Origin: Gymnothorax reevesii
Lineage: Eukaryota; Chordata; Actinopteri; Anguilliformes; Muraenidae
DNA length: 64,000 bases
NCBI GenBank assembly: GCA_029721435.1
Contig: CM056573.1
Location: forward strand, 150,743,947 to 150,807,946
Direction: 5' to 3'
The position numbers and the translations under genes were made by a program. The notes beneath the pieces were generated by a model that was not told where the DNA came from, made no database searches, and saw nothing but the letters and a program-made list of their open reading frames with translations. Positions 25,201 to 37,559 of the stretch are shown here, one piece after another (within the stretch, counting starts at the first letter, position 1; each line of letters opens with the position of its first letter).

Positions 25201-25689
25201 GAAGAATTCAATGACACCCCTTTCACTGAATCACACTTGACATCCAATGTATTTTCCGTCCGACACCAAAAGAACTGACAGGACTTTGCCAAGAAAAGTA
25301 AAGGATAACTGCAGCTCTTCTGTGTTGAGATTGGTTTACTGATTCTCGCAATTCAGCTGGATGGTTCCAATGACAATTCAGTTGGATGGCAGTACTAGTT
25401 GTGCTTTCTTGAAGAAAGAGAGGGAAAAGAACAGAAAGATTTCCTGGCTGACTTGAACTTGTCCTCAAATATGCAGCTAAACCCTTACCAACTCTCTTAC
25501 TAGAGACCTAACCTGCTGAAGTGCAAACATGACACTGGCACTCTAGCAACGGAAGTGAGGCGGAACTAGAGCTTAAATAGAATCCGGGCGACACCCCCAA
25601 TTGATGCCAGTTGGCCCAGGTATGCGATGTCATCCCGGACGAGAGCAACAAGGAAAGCCCTCAACGCCTCCAAACCATGACAGCAAAGG
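25201..25689. other. gene-free flank upstream of apoa4 copy 2
   Basis: No gene. No homologue of the apoa4 promoter or signal-peptide exon was found here, which matters for judging the pseudogene downstream. Confidence 0.4.
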
Positions 25690-27850
25690 CTAACTTGCAT
25701 AGCTACTGGCTGCTTTAGTTAAGTAGGTCAGAGTGGAACGTGAGCGGAATGCTGTTGTCATCTTTGATACGGTACGTATCTTTGTTGCACCAACCCACAG
25801 CGCCCTTACCACAAAGAAGTACACTTCAAATTCATTTTATTAGTAAAATTTAAGTATATTTCCCAACTATAGTACTATACTTGTGAGTGCATTACTTCAA
25901 TACTTCTTGGGACTAAATTGGCCCACTTTAAGTTTATTTTAAAGAATATTTAAGTATTCATGATGGAGAGAAACTGTCTTCAGTTGCCAATTACTATAAT
26001 TGGAAAACACGTCAGTAAAGGAAAATGATTGAGAACTAGCCAGGAAGTGTCTGCGCCCCCCCAATTCCCGGTTCTAGAACCACAGCTGGATTGTACCCAT
26101 CTTCCTTTCATCCCAGTTGTTTAAAGTCAAGTTAACAACAAAGGCCGCTTTGAATCTTTTTTTTTTTCTTCGCCAGTCCTAATGCTGGCAAAAAACTTTG
26201 TACAAACATATTTTTACATGTAGATCTACAAGATCTTCTGTATGATGAGCCATAAAGCATTTTCAATTTCAGGATGGACTTTTTTTGATGCTCTGAAAAA
26301 GAGGCATGCTTTGACCTGCCACTGCACAGAATGCCTACTGCCTGACAATGAGCCAATGGACAAAATGGTTTCTGAGAAGTAAATCGTTAGCATTAACAAC
26401 TGCAAATGCAGATCTTGAACAAAATTGTATCTATGCTGTAGTATACATTCATGAGCCACAACAATAAAACCATTGACAGATGAAGCAAACTAGAGTTGAT
26501 TATCATGTGACAACGGCGTATGTCAAAGTCTGCAATCAGAACTAAGATGGGAAGTAAACAGTTGGTTCTAACTGCCAATGTGTTGAATGTGAGAGAAGTG
26601 GGACCTGAGCAACTTTGACTATTTTGCCACTTCAGAGATGCACTGACCAGTCATCTGGCCTTGAAAATTTAGCCCATGTCATGATGTACTACCATAAAAC
26701 CAAGTCGATTGTTGCTTTGCCACATGACTACAGACTGCCAAGCCAATGTTCTGAGGACAGATGAGCCAAAACCACAATTCCATCTGGTGAAAGATACATT
26801 CTGGGACTACTTTGCCGAAGCAACACAAACTGCCCAAGAAACTCTGAAAACCATCAGACAGTCTGAGCTGGGTGAACAAGTGAAGTAAGTTATTTATGTG
26901 ACTGTAATAAGTACTGTATATTTACCCATCATTGACCAATGCTCTTTGACACTTTCTTTATTTATCTAACACAGCACCCAGATCCAAAACGGTTTCAAAG
27001 CAGTTAGCCAATATGCAACCATAGAGCAGGATCAGATGTCTGTCACTGGCCAGGAGTTATATGACAAGGCTTCTGAGAAAATGGATTGGCTGTCAGAGCG
27101 CCTGCAGCCACAGATAAAGGAAGTCAAGGGAGCGGGTAAAGCCCTACTCTGAGGATCTGAGGGCCCAGCTTATGCAGCTGGTGGAGAGGCTGAGGCAGGC
27201 GGTAGCCTCCAACACAGAGTCCTGGAGAACCGACCCTCTGAAGTTTACCCAGATTCAGATGATCAAGCAGATGGAGAGGATGCTGGTGAGGAGTTTACGA
27301 GAGCTGGAGAACCTCTTGGGCCCAAGTACTGTGGAGCTGAAAGATAAAATTACACACGGCCTGGTGGGGTTTCTAAAGAGTGTTACCACCTTGGCATTAA
27401 GCCCTCTGGAGGAGATGTTGCATAGAGCCAATATGCTTAAGGAGACGGTGGAATCCTACACTCATGACCTAACCAAGAGGTTGGACCCCTACACCCAGGA
27501 CATTAAATATCAGCTCAGAGCCCTCTGGGACTCCTTTAGAAAAAGGAAGACATTTGTACAAAGTACAACCCATCTTAGTTTTAGAAATTTAGCATAAACA
27601 AGTCAAAAAGCACTACAATTCTCTGTATTTTTTTCAGGAGTTTGGGATGAATTTGTCTGTTCTGATGCTTTTCTCAAAATAATCTTACAGCATAATAAAG
27701 CCTCTTCATACTATAAATGCGCATGGATATGTCCATTGCCTTGAAACAGTGAGTCCTTTTTCAAAGCAAAGAGCAAGCATTCCTTAACCCACTCACAACT
27801 GGGCCATGTTGATATGGCCCCAAATAGATTGACTCAAATTCATCCTAAAT
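25690..27850 (+). repeat. segmental duplicate shared with apoa4 copy 3
   Basis: From about 25690 the sequence aligns with copy 3 (from about 40727), for example GGTACGTATCTTTGTTGCACC against the near-identical GGTACGCATCTTTGTTGCACC. It continues through the intron, both main coding exons and the 3' flank, to about 27850 against about 48005. Copy 3 is longer because of the insertion at 40879-45435. The duplicated block starts inside the intron, so the promoter and exon 1 were not included or have been lost. Confidence 0.75.
26734..27597 (+). pseudogene. apolipoprotein A-IV-like pseudogene (copy 2)
   Basis: Two exons with intact splice sites are recognisable. Exon 26734-26884 encodes CQANVLRTDEPKPQFHLV, then [16 protein letters not shown]. 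The last exon starts at 26975 after ACACAG. Compared with copy 3 there is a one-base insertion at about 27126-27127 (AAGGGAG against AGGGAG), which leads to TGA at 27150-27152. The original frame then resumes (27172-27597) with the ELKDKI, PYTQDI and ALWDSF repeats. The ancestral stop is deleted, so that frame runs on to a TAA at 27595. No promoter or signal-peptide exon lies within 1 kb upstream. A poly-A signal remains at 27694-27699. This is a non-functional duplicate of the apoa4 family. Confidence 0.85.
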
Positions 27851-28336
27851 GTAATGGTTTTTCTGTGCACGTGAGTATGTGCACTGAAAAATAGCAAAAA
27901 AGGAAGGTAGAAGAAATGCAAATGCAAAGAAGTTATAGGCTTTATTTACCTTTGTGGGAAGCCACAAAGGTTAAGAGTCATTGCACGGCTAGACCATGCA
28001 AAGGGTGATAACTTGGGGTCAGGCGATTTTGTCGATATTTGGTATACACATGCACCTTGCCAAGTTAAGAATGAACCTACAATATCAGCATCATCCATTT
28101 GGTTTTGCTGGAGTAATCACCAAAAATGGACCATTGTTTTAAAGGTTTTCAAGGGGTGAATTTGGATCATCCTTGACAGAAAATGCCTAAACTTTCAACA
28201 ATGCCTCTTCGTGTGAATGTTGCCCATAGGATGGCCTAACAAACTGCTAAGAATGATCAAAAAATATTTCCAAATATGCCAGTTATATCTCGAGATATTT
28301 CCCCTATCCCAAAATTTGAAATAGTATATAAGCGTA
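27851..28336. other. gene-free sequence
   Basis: No gene or element recognised beyond the end of the duplicated block. Confidence 0.4.
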
Positions 28337-28549
28337 TTAACCCTTTTAAGCCGAACGTGTCATCACCGACACAGATATGCACGTAATTTTGAAAGTACCA
28401 TAATTACTGAAAGTTTTGTGCAATCTAAAAAAATTCCAGCTGTTTCTGAAAGCTGAAAAGCTGTGTTTCAGCCCAAATACAGATTACTATGGTAAACACG
28501 GCAGCATGATTCTCTGCTGGGATTTTTGCATTGGGCCTTAAAAGGTTAA
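28337..28549. mobile_element. piggyBac-type MITE
   Basis: It is bounded on both sides by TTAA, the piggyBac target. The inverted ends are TTAACCCTTTTAAGCC on the left and GGGCCTTAAAAGGTTAA on the right, which are near-complementary. It is about 213 bp long with no open frame. Family assignment rests on the TTAA flanks and CC-starting termini. Confidence 0.6.
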
Positions 28550-30179
28550 ACAGCTTATAAGTCATCTGCCACAGGGGTAGAAACTACAAACCATGGTGGA
28601 AACAGCGGCTAATGACTTGCTGTGTCATAATCAGAAATAAAAAAATAAACTTGCTGCTCTACTCAGTATTTCAGAGTAGCACCAGAAATGAGGAGTATAT
28701 TTTATCATTTGGCAGTGCTGCTACCTATATGCTGTTTGTGGAACTACAAGCCTGAACACTAATCAGCCAACACTGTCAATGTTATCTCATCTGCCCTAGC
28801 CACATCCTTTCAATTATAATTCCAACACATGGAAATAAGGGCATTCTATCATAAATATGGCCGTTTCCATGGGAAAGGGGCGTGCCAGGCATTTTTCAAT
28901 GAACAACCCAATATTCCGTAAACGTTTCATATGGCCCAGACTATTTTTGACTTACTCTATGAACAGATCGCTAACAACCCAAAATAGATCTAAACAACTT
29001 TAGGGTTAGTCAAAATACTCAAGATAGTCCAGTAATGAAGCAGTCTCGGACTTAGTACACTAGGGTGTTTTGCCTGATGAAGACCCTGCTGGGTTGAACA
29101 GTTGCATTTCCAGTCAATAAGGTATTAGGAGCTGCAACCTACTGTGCGGACCTTCACTATTTTTCCCTTTCACTGCTATCTTTTGTCCTGCACCTGATCT
29201 TAATACAGGTTGGATGTGCACACAACTACTTTTTTGAGTCTCAGACTTAACCATTCCAGCAGGAGTGGCGCCACTTTCTATTACCAAACAGTTCCAGAAT
29301 GTCTGGCCTTGAAGGCCAGACCACTAGAGTAGCCAACACGACAAAATGAAGAACAAAAAGACAAAAAAAAGTTCAGAAATCTATCTGTATTTTGAAATAT
29401 CTAGTAACAAATATATAAAGCAGTGTTTGAATAAAACTTTACAAGACAACCAAAAGTATCCACGTTGTCAGCCAATAGGCATGGTATAGAATTTATTTGA
29501 ACCCTTTCAGAATTATAAAAAGTTCACAGATCCACCTGTTCGATGATCTTTGCCCACAGTCGCAATCTTGTTGTCATGGAGGAGGCTAACAGGTGCTGGT
29601 CATTCAAAGGAGTGTCAGTTTTATCCTTGGTGAAGGGGCCACACTTCTGCTAGACAGAGACGGGAGAAGTAGCTTGAAACCTGCTGGTTAGTTAGCCAGT
29701 CCTCCTTCGCAAAACGGGCTTTTCTTAGCCACCAATTCAGGGTTTTCCTTCTAGTGGGGCAGATAAGCAAAAAAAAAAAAAAGGGCATTATGTGAGAAAA
29801 GCATTGAATGTGTACTGATAGCCAAAGGCATTTCAAAAATATTTGGATATTGGGCCTTCTTGAATTTTTGATAAGTCACCCATGGAAGCCATTTTTCAAA
29901 ATGGCTGCCATTGCCAACAGTTTGCAGATCAATGTTCACATTAGCAATGGAAATAATATGATATTATTGACATAATTAGTTGAATCCACAAACCCCAATT
30001 CTAATGAAGTTTGGACGTTGTATAAAACGTGAATTAAAACAGAATATAATGATTCATACAATGAATAGTATTTAGTATTTACCACACATTTCTTGGGAAT
30101 TGCCATTTGGATAATACATGAAACTCATTGAAAATTCAACATGGCAGCCAAGACTGGCATGAAAAATGTATCAGTTTTA
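28550..30179. other. gene-free sequence, some repeat-like words
   Basis: No gene is supported. GCCTGATGAAGACCCTGC at about 29071-29088 is a phrase common in fish retroelement-derived repeats, but no element could be delimited. Confidence 0.35.
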
Positions 30180-32878
30180 ATGGAAAGGCTCAAGGAGGAA
30201 TTTAATTTGACTAATAACCTTTTGGGGTGGATTTTAGACTTTTTAATAAACAGAACACAGAGTACGGATCAATGGCACCCTGTCTGATAAGAGCTGCAGT
30301 TCCACCGGATCGCCACGGGGATGTGTTCTGTCCCCACTATTGTTCATTTTATATACAAATATGTGTCGTAGCAACAGAGATGGCAGATCAATTATAAAAT
30401 ATGCTGATGACACCGTAATTTTAAGTTTGTTACACGGCAATGAGACAAGCCATGGCCCAATAGTCGAGGAATTCAAAGACTGGTGTGACAAATCCTTTTT
30501 ACAAATGAACATTTTGAAAACCAAGGACATGATTATTGATTTCAGGAAGCACCCCCAGACTCAGATGCCCACAGAAATAAAAGGCCAGAGGGTGAAGACA
30601 GTGGACAAATATAAATATCTTGGCACTATTATCGATAACAAGCTCACTTTTGAGGCAAATTGTGAAGCTCAGTGGCGTGCACAAATAGACGCTAGGTGGT
30701 GCTACAGCACTTGTCCCTTTGCCCTTTATCAATGAAAGTTTTGAAATTTCGTTTTTTTTTAATGATTGTATGTATGTATTATTATTATTAACTCTTTAGT
30801 GGGGCCAATGTTGAAATGATCTTTTAGAAAAGCTGTGTGATTAAAAACCACTGAAAAAAATGCCCCGAAATGGGCCATCTCCTCACGCACTTCCGACCTC
30901 TCTTTCTTTGTCACGTAAACACGCGCGAAGTGCACATAGATGCGCTGCAGGAGCGTATCAGCCGAGCGACTGGAAGCCACAGTCTTGTGCCCCTAACACA
31001 CAGATCAAGTGAAATCGTACAGTTTGCCCTCCATGCCCAACCTGTAATCATTTTTTTGTGCAGTAGCATGTCTCATACACAGTGACGGTCCGTCGGCAGA
31101 AACACAGGGCCAGCAATAACCTCACCTTTCACTTCTTAATGACAGACACCTCTCGCAGTTTACCTCCCCGATTAGCAACCGTTGCTCAGACTGATTGGAG
31201 GAACCGACGAGAATCTAACTTGTTTTTGAAAGCCATGTTATACATTGCACTAAGAAATTACACGGTGTTTAACTTACTTCCGCACACCAATGGCTACGGA
31301 AAAAATATCCATAGCCTATGTCTTTATAATTTCTGAATTTGCGTAAATTAATTCGCGACGTTCATTGAGCAATTAGCCATGAGAATCCGTTCTATATACT
31401 CTGAATGTGACAGCCAAAGTGCGTAGTAGCACGGCTGAGTGAAGACAAAAATAATTGCTGTGAAGTCCGCAAAAGTTTCGGGGTTTTTTTGCAGATTGTC
31501 ATCCTTGCGGATTCACATCAATTATAGCAACATAGCCAACAGGCAATCACTTTGTAATTAGCATTTCTTAATCATTACGTGTCACGCATTGGTGGTGGCT
31601 ATTCTGTTAATTAACTGTTTGATTGTTAATCAGTCAAACCTGATCGCAAACAGTTTAAGAGCAATTATCCAGGAAAGGGTGATGTTACTGAAGGCCTTCC
31701 TGGCATCTGACGGTACGTCACTGCTTTTTAGCCGACTGGTCACCTGATTAGCTAGTTTAATGCTATAGCCCAAACAGTGATAGATAACGTGAGGACGACC
31801 ACCACAAACATGTCGGTCGACTTTGCAAATCTATCTGTTAAGCTGAACGTTTTCTTTTGTGTAGGTTTTGTTAGGCAACATAAATGAACACATAAAGAAG
31901 AATCAGGCATTTCCCCATTGCCTTAGAAAAATATCCCCTTAAAGGCTACCCATGTGCCTTCTTGTGATGAATGACAGTAGTCATGAATTGCATTGAGCAT
32001 GTGCGTGTAATGTAATCTCACACTATAGTAACATGTTCCACGTGTGCAAAAAAGCGCTCTCCCCCTCCCCCCTGAGCACTTGCTCCCCATAATGTCTGTG
32101 CATGCCACTGGTGAAGCTGCTTTTAAAAAGGCCAACCAACGTATGTATTGTTTGAGGAAATTGTCTTACTTTCACATTTACCGAACCCTACTGACTCTCT
32201 TTTATCGTGCTTTTATTGAATCTATTTTATCCTTCTGTTTGGTGTGCTGGTTCAACAACCTATCTCTGAAAAACAAAAATTCACTCAACCAAATAGTTAA
32301 ATGGTCTAGCAGACTCATCGGAGAGCCACAGCTTAGCCCTGAATCCCTATACAACAGACAATTACAGAGGATAGCTGATTCCATATTACAAGATGGCTCC
32401 CACCTACTACATAAAGAATTCCAGCTCCTACCCTCTGGTCACAGATACAGCCAACCTGCCTGTAAGACAAAACGTTTCAAAGGAAGCTTTGTCCCCTCTG
32501 CTATTAGAGAAATTAACAACAAAGCCTCTAAACATAGACTGTGATGGCATATTTTAGAGTATTTTACCATGTTTTTCTTGTTTTTACCATATTTGCCTTA
32601 CCTCATTTTACCATATATTTATCAGTCATATAACTATGTTATTTTTATATATTTATTCATCTGCTATCATTTCTATCCCTGTTACATCATGTGACACCAT
32701 GTCTCTTGAATAGGACGCAGTACTTTTGGTATTGTCTTATGTTCAGTGTGAAATTCCTGTATGTCATGTGTGTCCTAAATGTTTAAATGTTTTGTATGAG
32801 CAGAGATCACTTGACTGCAAACCAAATCTACCATTGAGTACTAATAAAGTCAAATGAATGAAAGAATGAATGAATGTA
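30180..32878 (+). mobile_element. LINE fragment split by a hAT insertion
   Basis: The first part (30180-30669) carries reverse-transcriptase motifs. A GSPRGCVLSPLLFILYTN-like block is split by a frameshift near 30330. It is followed by IIKYADDTVILSLL with the catalytic ADD, then KTKDMIIDFRKHP and KYLGTIIDNKLTFE. The second part (32119-32542) continues with FKKANQRMYCLRKLSYFHIY, FYRAFIESILSF, NQIVKWSSRLIG and LLPSGHRYSQPA. Removing the intervening element and one target copy restores a continuous alignment at the junction. The 3' end has AATAAAGTC followed by a GAATGAATG tail at about 32848-32878. Frameshifts make it inactive. The clade is not resolved. Confidence 0.8.
30670..32110. mobile_element. 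hAT DNA transposon, non-autonomous, inserted in the LINE
   Basis: The ends are CAGTGGCGTGCACA on the left and TGTGCATGCCACTG on the right, perfect inverted repeats except for one base. The element is flanked by an exact 8-bp duplication, GTGAAGCT (30662-30669 and 32111-32118). An 8-bp target duplication and CAGTGGC-type ends are hallmarks of hAT elements. The 1441-bp interior holds no frame longer than about 85 codons and no recognisable transposase, so it depends on an autonomous relative. Confidence 0.85.
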
Positions 32879-33299
32879 ATTAATTTGCAAAGACTGGTGT
32901 TGATGATCTTAATGTTGAGTCATAAGTTTTATTTTTATTATTAATATTATAGGCCTACTTTTTACATTATCGCTTGACTCTTGCTGGAACATGAGACCAA
33001 TCACTTTACGGAAGCTTCTATTGATAAATGATGACATCCCAATTTACAGTGCTGCTCGTTGTTCTGGTTATCTTGCCTACCTAAGCTATATCGTTACCTA
33101 GAATAAATTGAATAGTTTATATATAAATATATATGCCAGTTAATGACATTGGTCAAAATATTTATTGGGCGTGAAGATTCTGTAGCTATAAACCTTTGTT
33201 CAATTTAAAATGTGCTTTTGATATTAAAAGGAGATCCCCTCCTTATTGAATGGGAAATTAATGAACTCGTTGGAAAAGCTGAACAACGTATAGCCCTTA
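32879..33299. other. gene-free AT-rich sequence
   Basis: Nothing recognised. Confidence 0.4.
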
Positions 33300-33430
33300 A
33301 TTTAGCGCTTTTTTTTTTTTTTGGAAGAGGCTATTCGCCCTGCAGCGCTTCGGTGTGAAACTTCAGCGCTTTTTTTTTTTTTTTTGGAAGAGGCTATTCG
33401 CCCTGCAGCGCTTCGGTGTGAAACTTCAAA
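33300..33430 (+). repeat. two-copy tandem repeat with poly-T spacers
   Basis: A unit of about 63 bp containing AGCGC, a poly-T tract, GGAAGAGGCTATTCGCCC and TGCAGCGCTTCGGTGTG occurs twice in a row. GGCTATTCGCCCTGCAG in each unit also matches 22214-22230 on the opposite strand. The units differ mainly in the length of the T run, so the duplication is recent or a product of replication slippage. Confidence 0.75.
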
Positions 33431-36400
33431 GAGTGAGTGGATTACACAATTAAATCTCTTATTGGTCCAGCTGCTGGGCAAACGGCAGAACTGCTTCTCT
33501 TATTGGCCCCGCTACATTCTACAACAATCTATTCAGTGGTCTTTTCAGGCCATTTGCAGTCCAGCAGACTACGAACACCTCACCAAGCGATGTAGCAGTC
33601 TGTGGACCTCGGTGCTCATAGACGAAAGTAAACAAACCAACGTGTAGTAGGCAACGCTGTAGTAAACAGAGAGCTGAACTGTCTTGCTTATGTTATAAAC
33701 TTTACCCGGGCCATCAAGCGGTTGACTGTTCTTGAGTGAAGCGAGGAACTTCTCTGCCTCGGATACTATCACATAAGCCTATGTCAGGGCGGGTGTGGAT
33801 CTACCGCCAACCCTTCGCGCACATGCTATGAGGGCCTCATCCTCCTCCACAGCTCTCCTCAATAGAGTAGCAGTGGCTGACATCTATGCTCCCGCGTCAT
33901 AGTCATCTCCACATTCTTTTATAAGCTCCAATAACTCACTCTGTGTTAAGTGTAATTGACGCCCATTGAGGTTTTATGTTTGCAGTGCTACATAGCTGGT
34001 ATATGTTCAGGCTTTCCCATCACTCTTACTTCTATGAGCTTGAGGGACAGTCATAATACATGACTTTTGTTCTCGCCCGCTCTCCGACATGAGTTGGTTT
34101 TCATTGGGAGTTGGAAAAAAGCCATCTCATAACTGCTCTGCTCTGTTTGGGACTATTTACAATGTGTAACTTTTTTCCTGCTCTATCATAGCAAAAGGTA
34201 CTTTACATGAATGGAAATATTCCTGGATATTAACTATTTATTATAACGCAGTAGGTTGCCCCAGCTGGTTAATCGACCGTATCTCGAAAGTGAAACTCCG
34301 GTTTGCGTCCAAGCTGAAACCACTAGGACTTATTCTACACTTGGCTTTGCCCTTTATCCTAATAGCGACAGCCTCACAGGGCGAAGCTTATATGAAACAG
34401 AATGTTGGGAATGTATTGTACTCCTAGATTCTATTCTATTCTAGTTTATGCCCCAAAAGTTCCACCATCATCAGCCAAACAAAAAGCTGTATGATTGAAA
34501 GCTGTGGTTGCGCAAATGTAATATACAGTGGATGTGGACGTGATTGGGGCCATCGTGCAGGACAATGGCGGCAAAGAAAATCTTCAGAGTTGCGCATTCG
34601 CAGAGGGATAAACCAAATTGCAACAGCCTTAAAGGGCTACGCTCATACTCATAGAATCTGGGGTTACAATGAAACCAACGTATAACAGAAAACAGCTCGC
34701 AAAGTATCCATATGACATCACAAGCAATGATTGGTTGAAATGTCTGCAATGGCAAACCTATTCAGGAAAAAAAATAGCCACCCGCTCCCGATGGTCTTCT
34801 GATCATTGCCACCTGCTCTGGCGGCACCACTCCCCCTAACACCCACAATAATTCTGACATTTCCTGCTGGTGCAGTGGAATTTTATCGATTTTGTATCTT
34901 CTCCCATCCCGCAGGTTATAAGCCTTATTTCACTGTCCAGTATTAATAAAGAGAGATAAAATGCGCATACTAGTCGGTGATGACATGTTCCCCTTTGCAT
35001 TTAAAGATTTATCAAAAATATTGCACCATAACACACAATTAAAGAATTTGCTTTGTAAATAAGTTTCAAATTCTATACATCGAATGCAGAAACAGTTTGA
35101 GTGGGTCACCACTTAAAGTGCAAAGAGAAAAACAGACAGACAAAATTGTGTTCAATTAAACAGACCTGAGGATATGTTTGTGTCAAGCTGAAGTAAAGCA
35201 CCTCACACAGGCAGTGCCTGTGCCATACGCTCGACATGTCTGGATAGGGTGGTTGAGTGAGGCAGAATATCTGACATTCTTAAACAGCAAATTTTCCATG
35301 CTTACTGGCTACATTGAAAGAGTGTTGAACTTTGTCAACAAAGCCTTTCCCAGTGCCTAAGCGTTACAACCCCCACAGGCCTATGGGTGCAGAGTTGGGG
35401 GGGGGGGGGTTGGAGGTAGGTTAGTGGATGTTTAAAGTTGGTACGAACCAGAAGATGTTTAGGATGTAGTGATTAAGTACAAATAATAATACGAGGGGAC
35501 AAAGTAGCTACTCAGTGCACAAAGGTTTACTGTGGTGCAAGACAGAATAAAGAACAGGAACAAACAAGACAATGCAGACTCTCACTACCAAGGCCAAGGG
35601 ACGCTGGATGTTGCCAAAAGAACAGCAAAAAACAAACTAGCAAAGAGAGAGCAATCTGACCAAGTACACAAAACAAAAGCCTATCTACTCTAACTAGCAT
35701 TATAAATACAGTGGTTGGTAACCATCCCTAAAGGCTAGTGGGTCCATACATTGCAAATCCTATGGGCATATGTACAGGAGCCCCCAGTCTTACCTGTCCC
35801 AAGCCATGGAAGTGAACACGAAGCAAACAGAACACACAGTCAAAGTAATAAGGGGTAACAAAGACAAAATTAAGATACAGGCAGTTCACACTAAGACAAA
35901 ATCAAAACAAGGTAAAACTCCAGAATAGCAACCAATTCAGGATTTTAAACACTGTGGTGGATCCAGGTTGGTTGACTATTGGATGACACGGAAGCTTTGG
36001 ATTGGTTGACGTGGAACTGGGAAGGCTGTGGTTGGTGGAGGCGGGACTTGGATGAGGAAGACTGACAGGTGGCACACAAATGAAGATGGTGGCAGATAAG
36101 GGCAAGCAAGTTAGACATACATAGCACGTAACACCAAGTCATAAGGCAGAACGTGTCCACAGCAAAGTGCAGCACATTTCACGACAGTATAATTTTTAGC
36201 TCACTTGGTCCAGTGGGCTTATGTCATGGGCCGTCTGTCCATCATCATCATCGTAGTCCTTGCAAAGAAAGAAACTGGTAATGACAAAAAAGGGAACACA
36301 AAGCATTTACATCTTACTCACAAACACATGCAGTTCCCCATCATATCAAAGTCATTGTAATTGTGCTTTGTAATCGAAAGACGATAGAGAAATGAAGCTG

Positions 36401-37269
36401 AGTATCAGTCAAGCAAGTTAGCAAACTAATGTTAACTACACAATGTTAGCAGTAATTACAAAACCTAGTAACTAGCCATAGATATTACAGAGGGTACCTG
36501 GTGACAAATAACACAAAAACAGTTTTTTTTCTTCATTATTTGAGTGCGTAAGATGAGAGCTTTTGCTCTTGTGAACACTGCACTGCTGGTCCAACCATAG
36601 GATAAGGGACGCGGATTGTCAACAAAAAGAAAAGCTAATTTGCCTCTCTGTACACTAGAGTAAAGTCCGCTCTCTAGCTGTTTGCTACCTTATGATCTGG
36701 CTTTATGTGGCCTTTAATCTTAATTGCTTCCCTGAGCTAGGTTATCCAAAGCAGTGACTCTACGTGAGGGTATCAAACAAATGTATTCACTGGTTTTAAG
36801 ACTTCTGGTTTCTACAACTAAGTATGACATGCCATTGACTATTCTGTTACGGATGGATTGGTTTCACATTTTTACAACTCGAGCCTTGTCATTTAAATGT
36901 GTGGACCAGTGCTTAATGTTAAAGCATGCTAAAAAGCTACGAACAAACGCAATGCCAGCAGGTCTTCCAAACACATGCCTGGATTATGCAGGTTGCAATT
37001 ATTACATCCAAACTCAACGAGTTAAACATATGGGGAATAAACAAGAACACTGAAAGCATCAATTTTTTATAACAATTGACAGGTGTCGCAAATTTTTTTT
37101 TTTTGACTCTTGCATAGCCTGAATGCATGTTTGAAGGCTCAATCCATGGTTATCGATGCTAAACATAATTGTTTAAACTGGTTTAAGGCAACATCGTTTT
37201 GCAAAATTACCTCTGATGGTCAGTTGTTCCAATATATGAGGTGACATGAACTTGTAGTAGTGTCACAGA
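33431..37269. other. long gene-free interval
   Basis: No gene is supported in nearly 4 kb. A poly-G run of about 13 bases lies at about 35397-35410. The block 35370-36185, read on the minus strand, has a promoter-and-leader-like layout and could be an old LTR, but paired ends and a target duplication are not evident. Frames of 60-99 codons in this interval show no recognisable domain. Confidence 0.35.
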
Positions 37270-37500
37270 GTTAAACACGATGGCACGATGGAGGGAGCTC
37301 TCTGAGATAGTTCATAGCTGCATTGTGGCCTTACGTGATGCTCAAGATGTTACATACTGCCATGGCATTGTAAGAAACATCATCAAGCAATTCAAGGAGA
37401 CTGGTTTGCTGAAAACTAGAGGCAATAGAAGTTCAAAACAGAATTTAAGTGCCTCTGCTGTTTGTCATCTGTGTATGACCAGTAAAAAAAAAAAAAAATC
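37270..37500 (+). mobile_element. Tc1-like transposase N-terminal fragment
   Basis: The 82-codon frame starting at 37280 reads RELSEIVHSCIVALRDAQ, then IVRNIIKQFKETGLLKTRG. This is the paired-like helix-turn-helix region at the start of Tc1 transposases (RELSxxLRxxIVxLHxxG, then IIxKFKETGTV). The fragment ends at a poly-A run. No catalytic domain remains. Confidence 0.6.
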
Positions 37501-37559
37501 AGTAGTTCACAGCTGGACAAATCCATGATGATATTAATCCATCCTGATACATAAAACTA

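Noticed and set aside
35370..36185. A full LTR of another retrotransposon
   Set aside because: The minus-strand composition is LTR-like, but I could not find matching TG...CA ends, a partner LTR or a target duplication.
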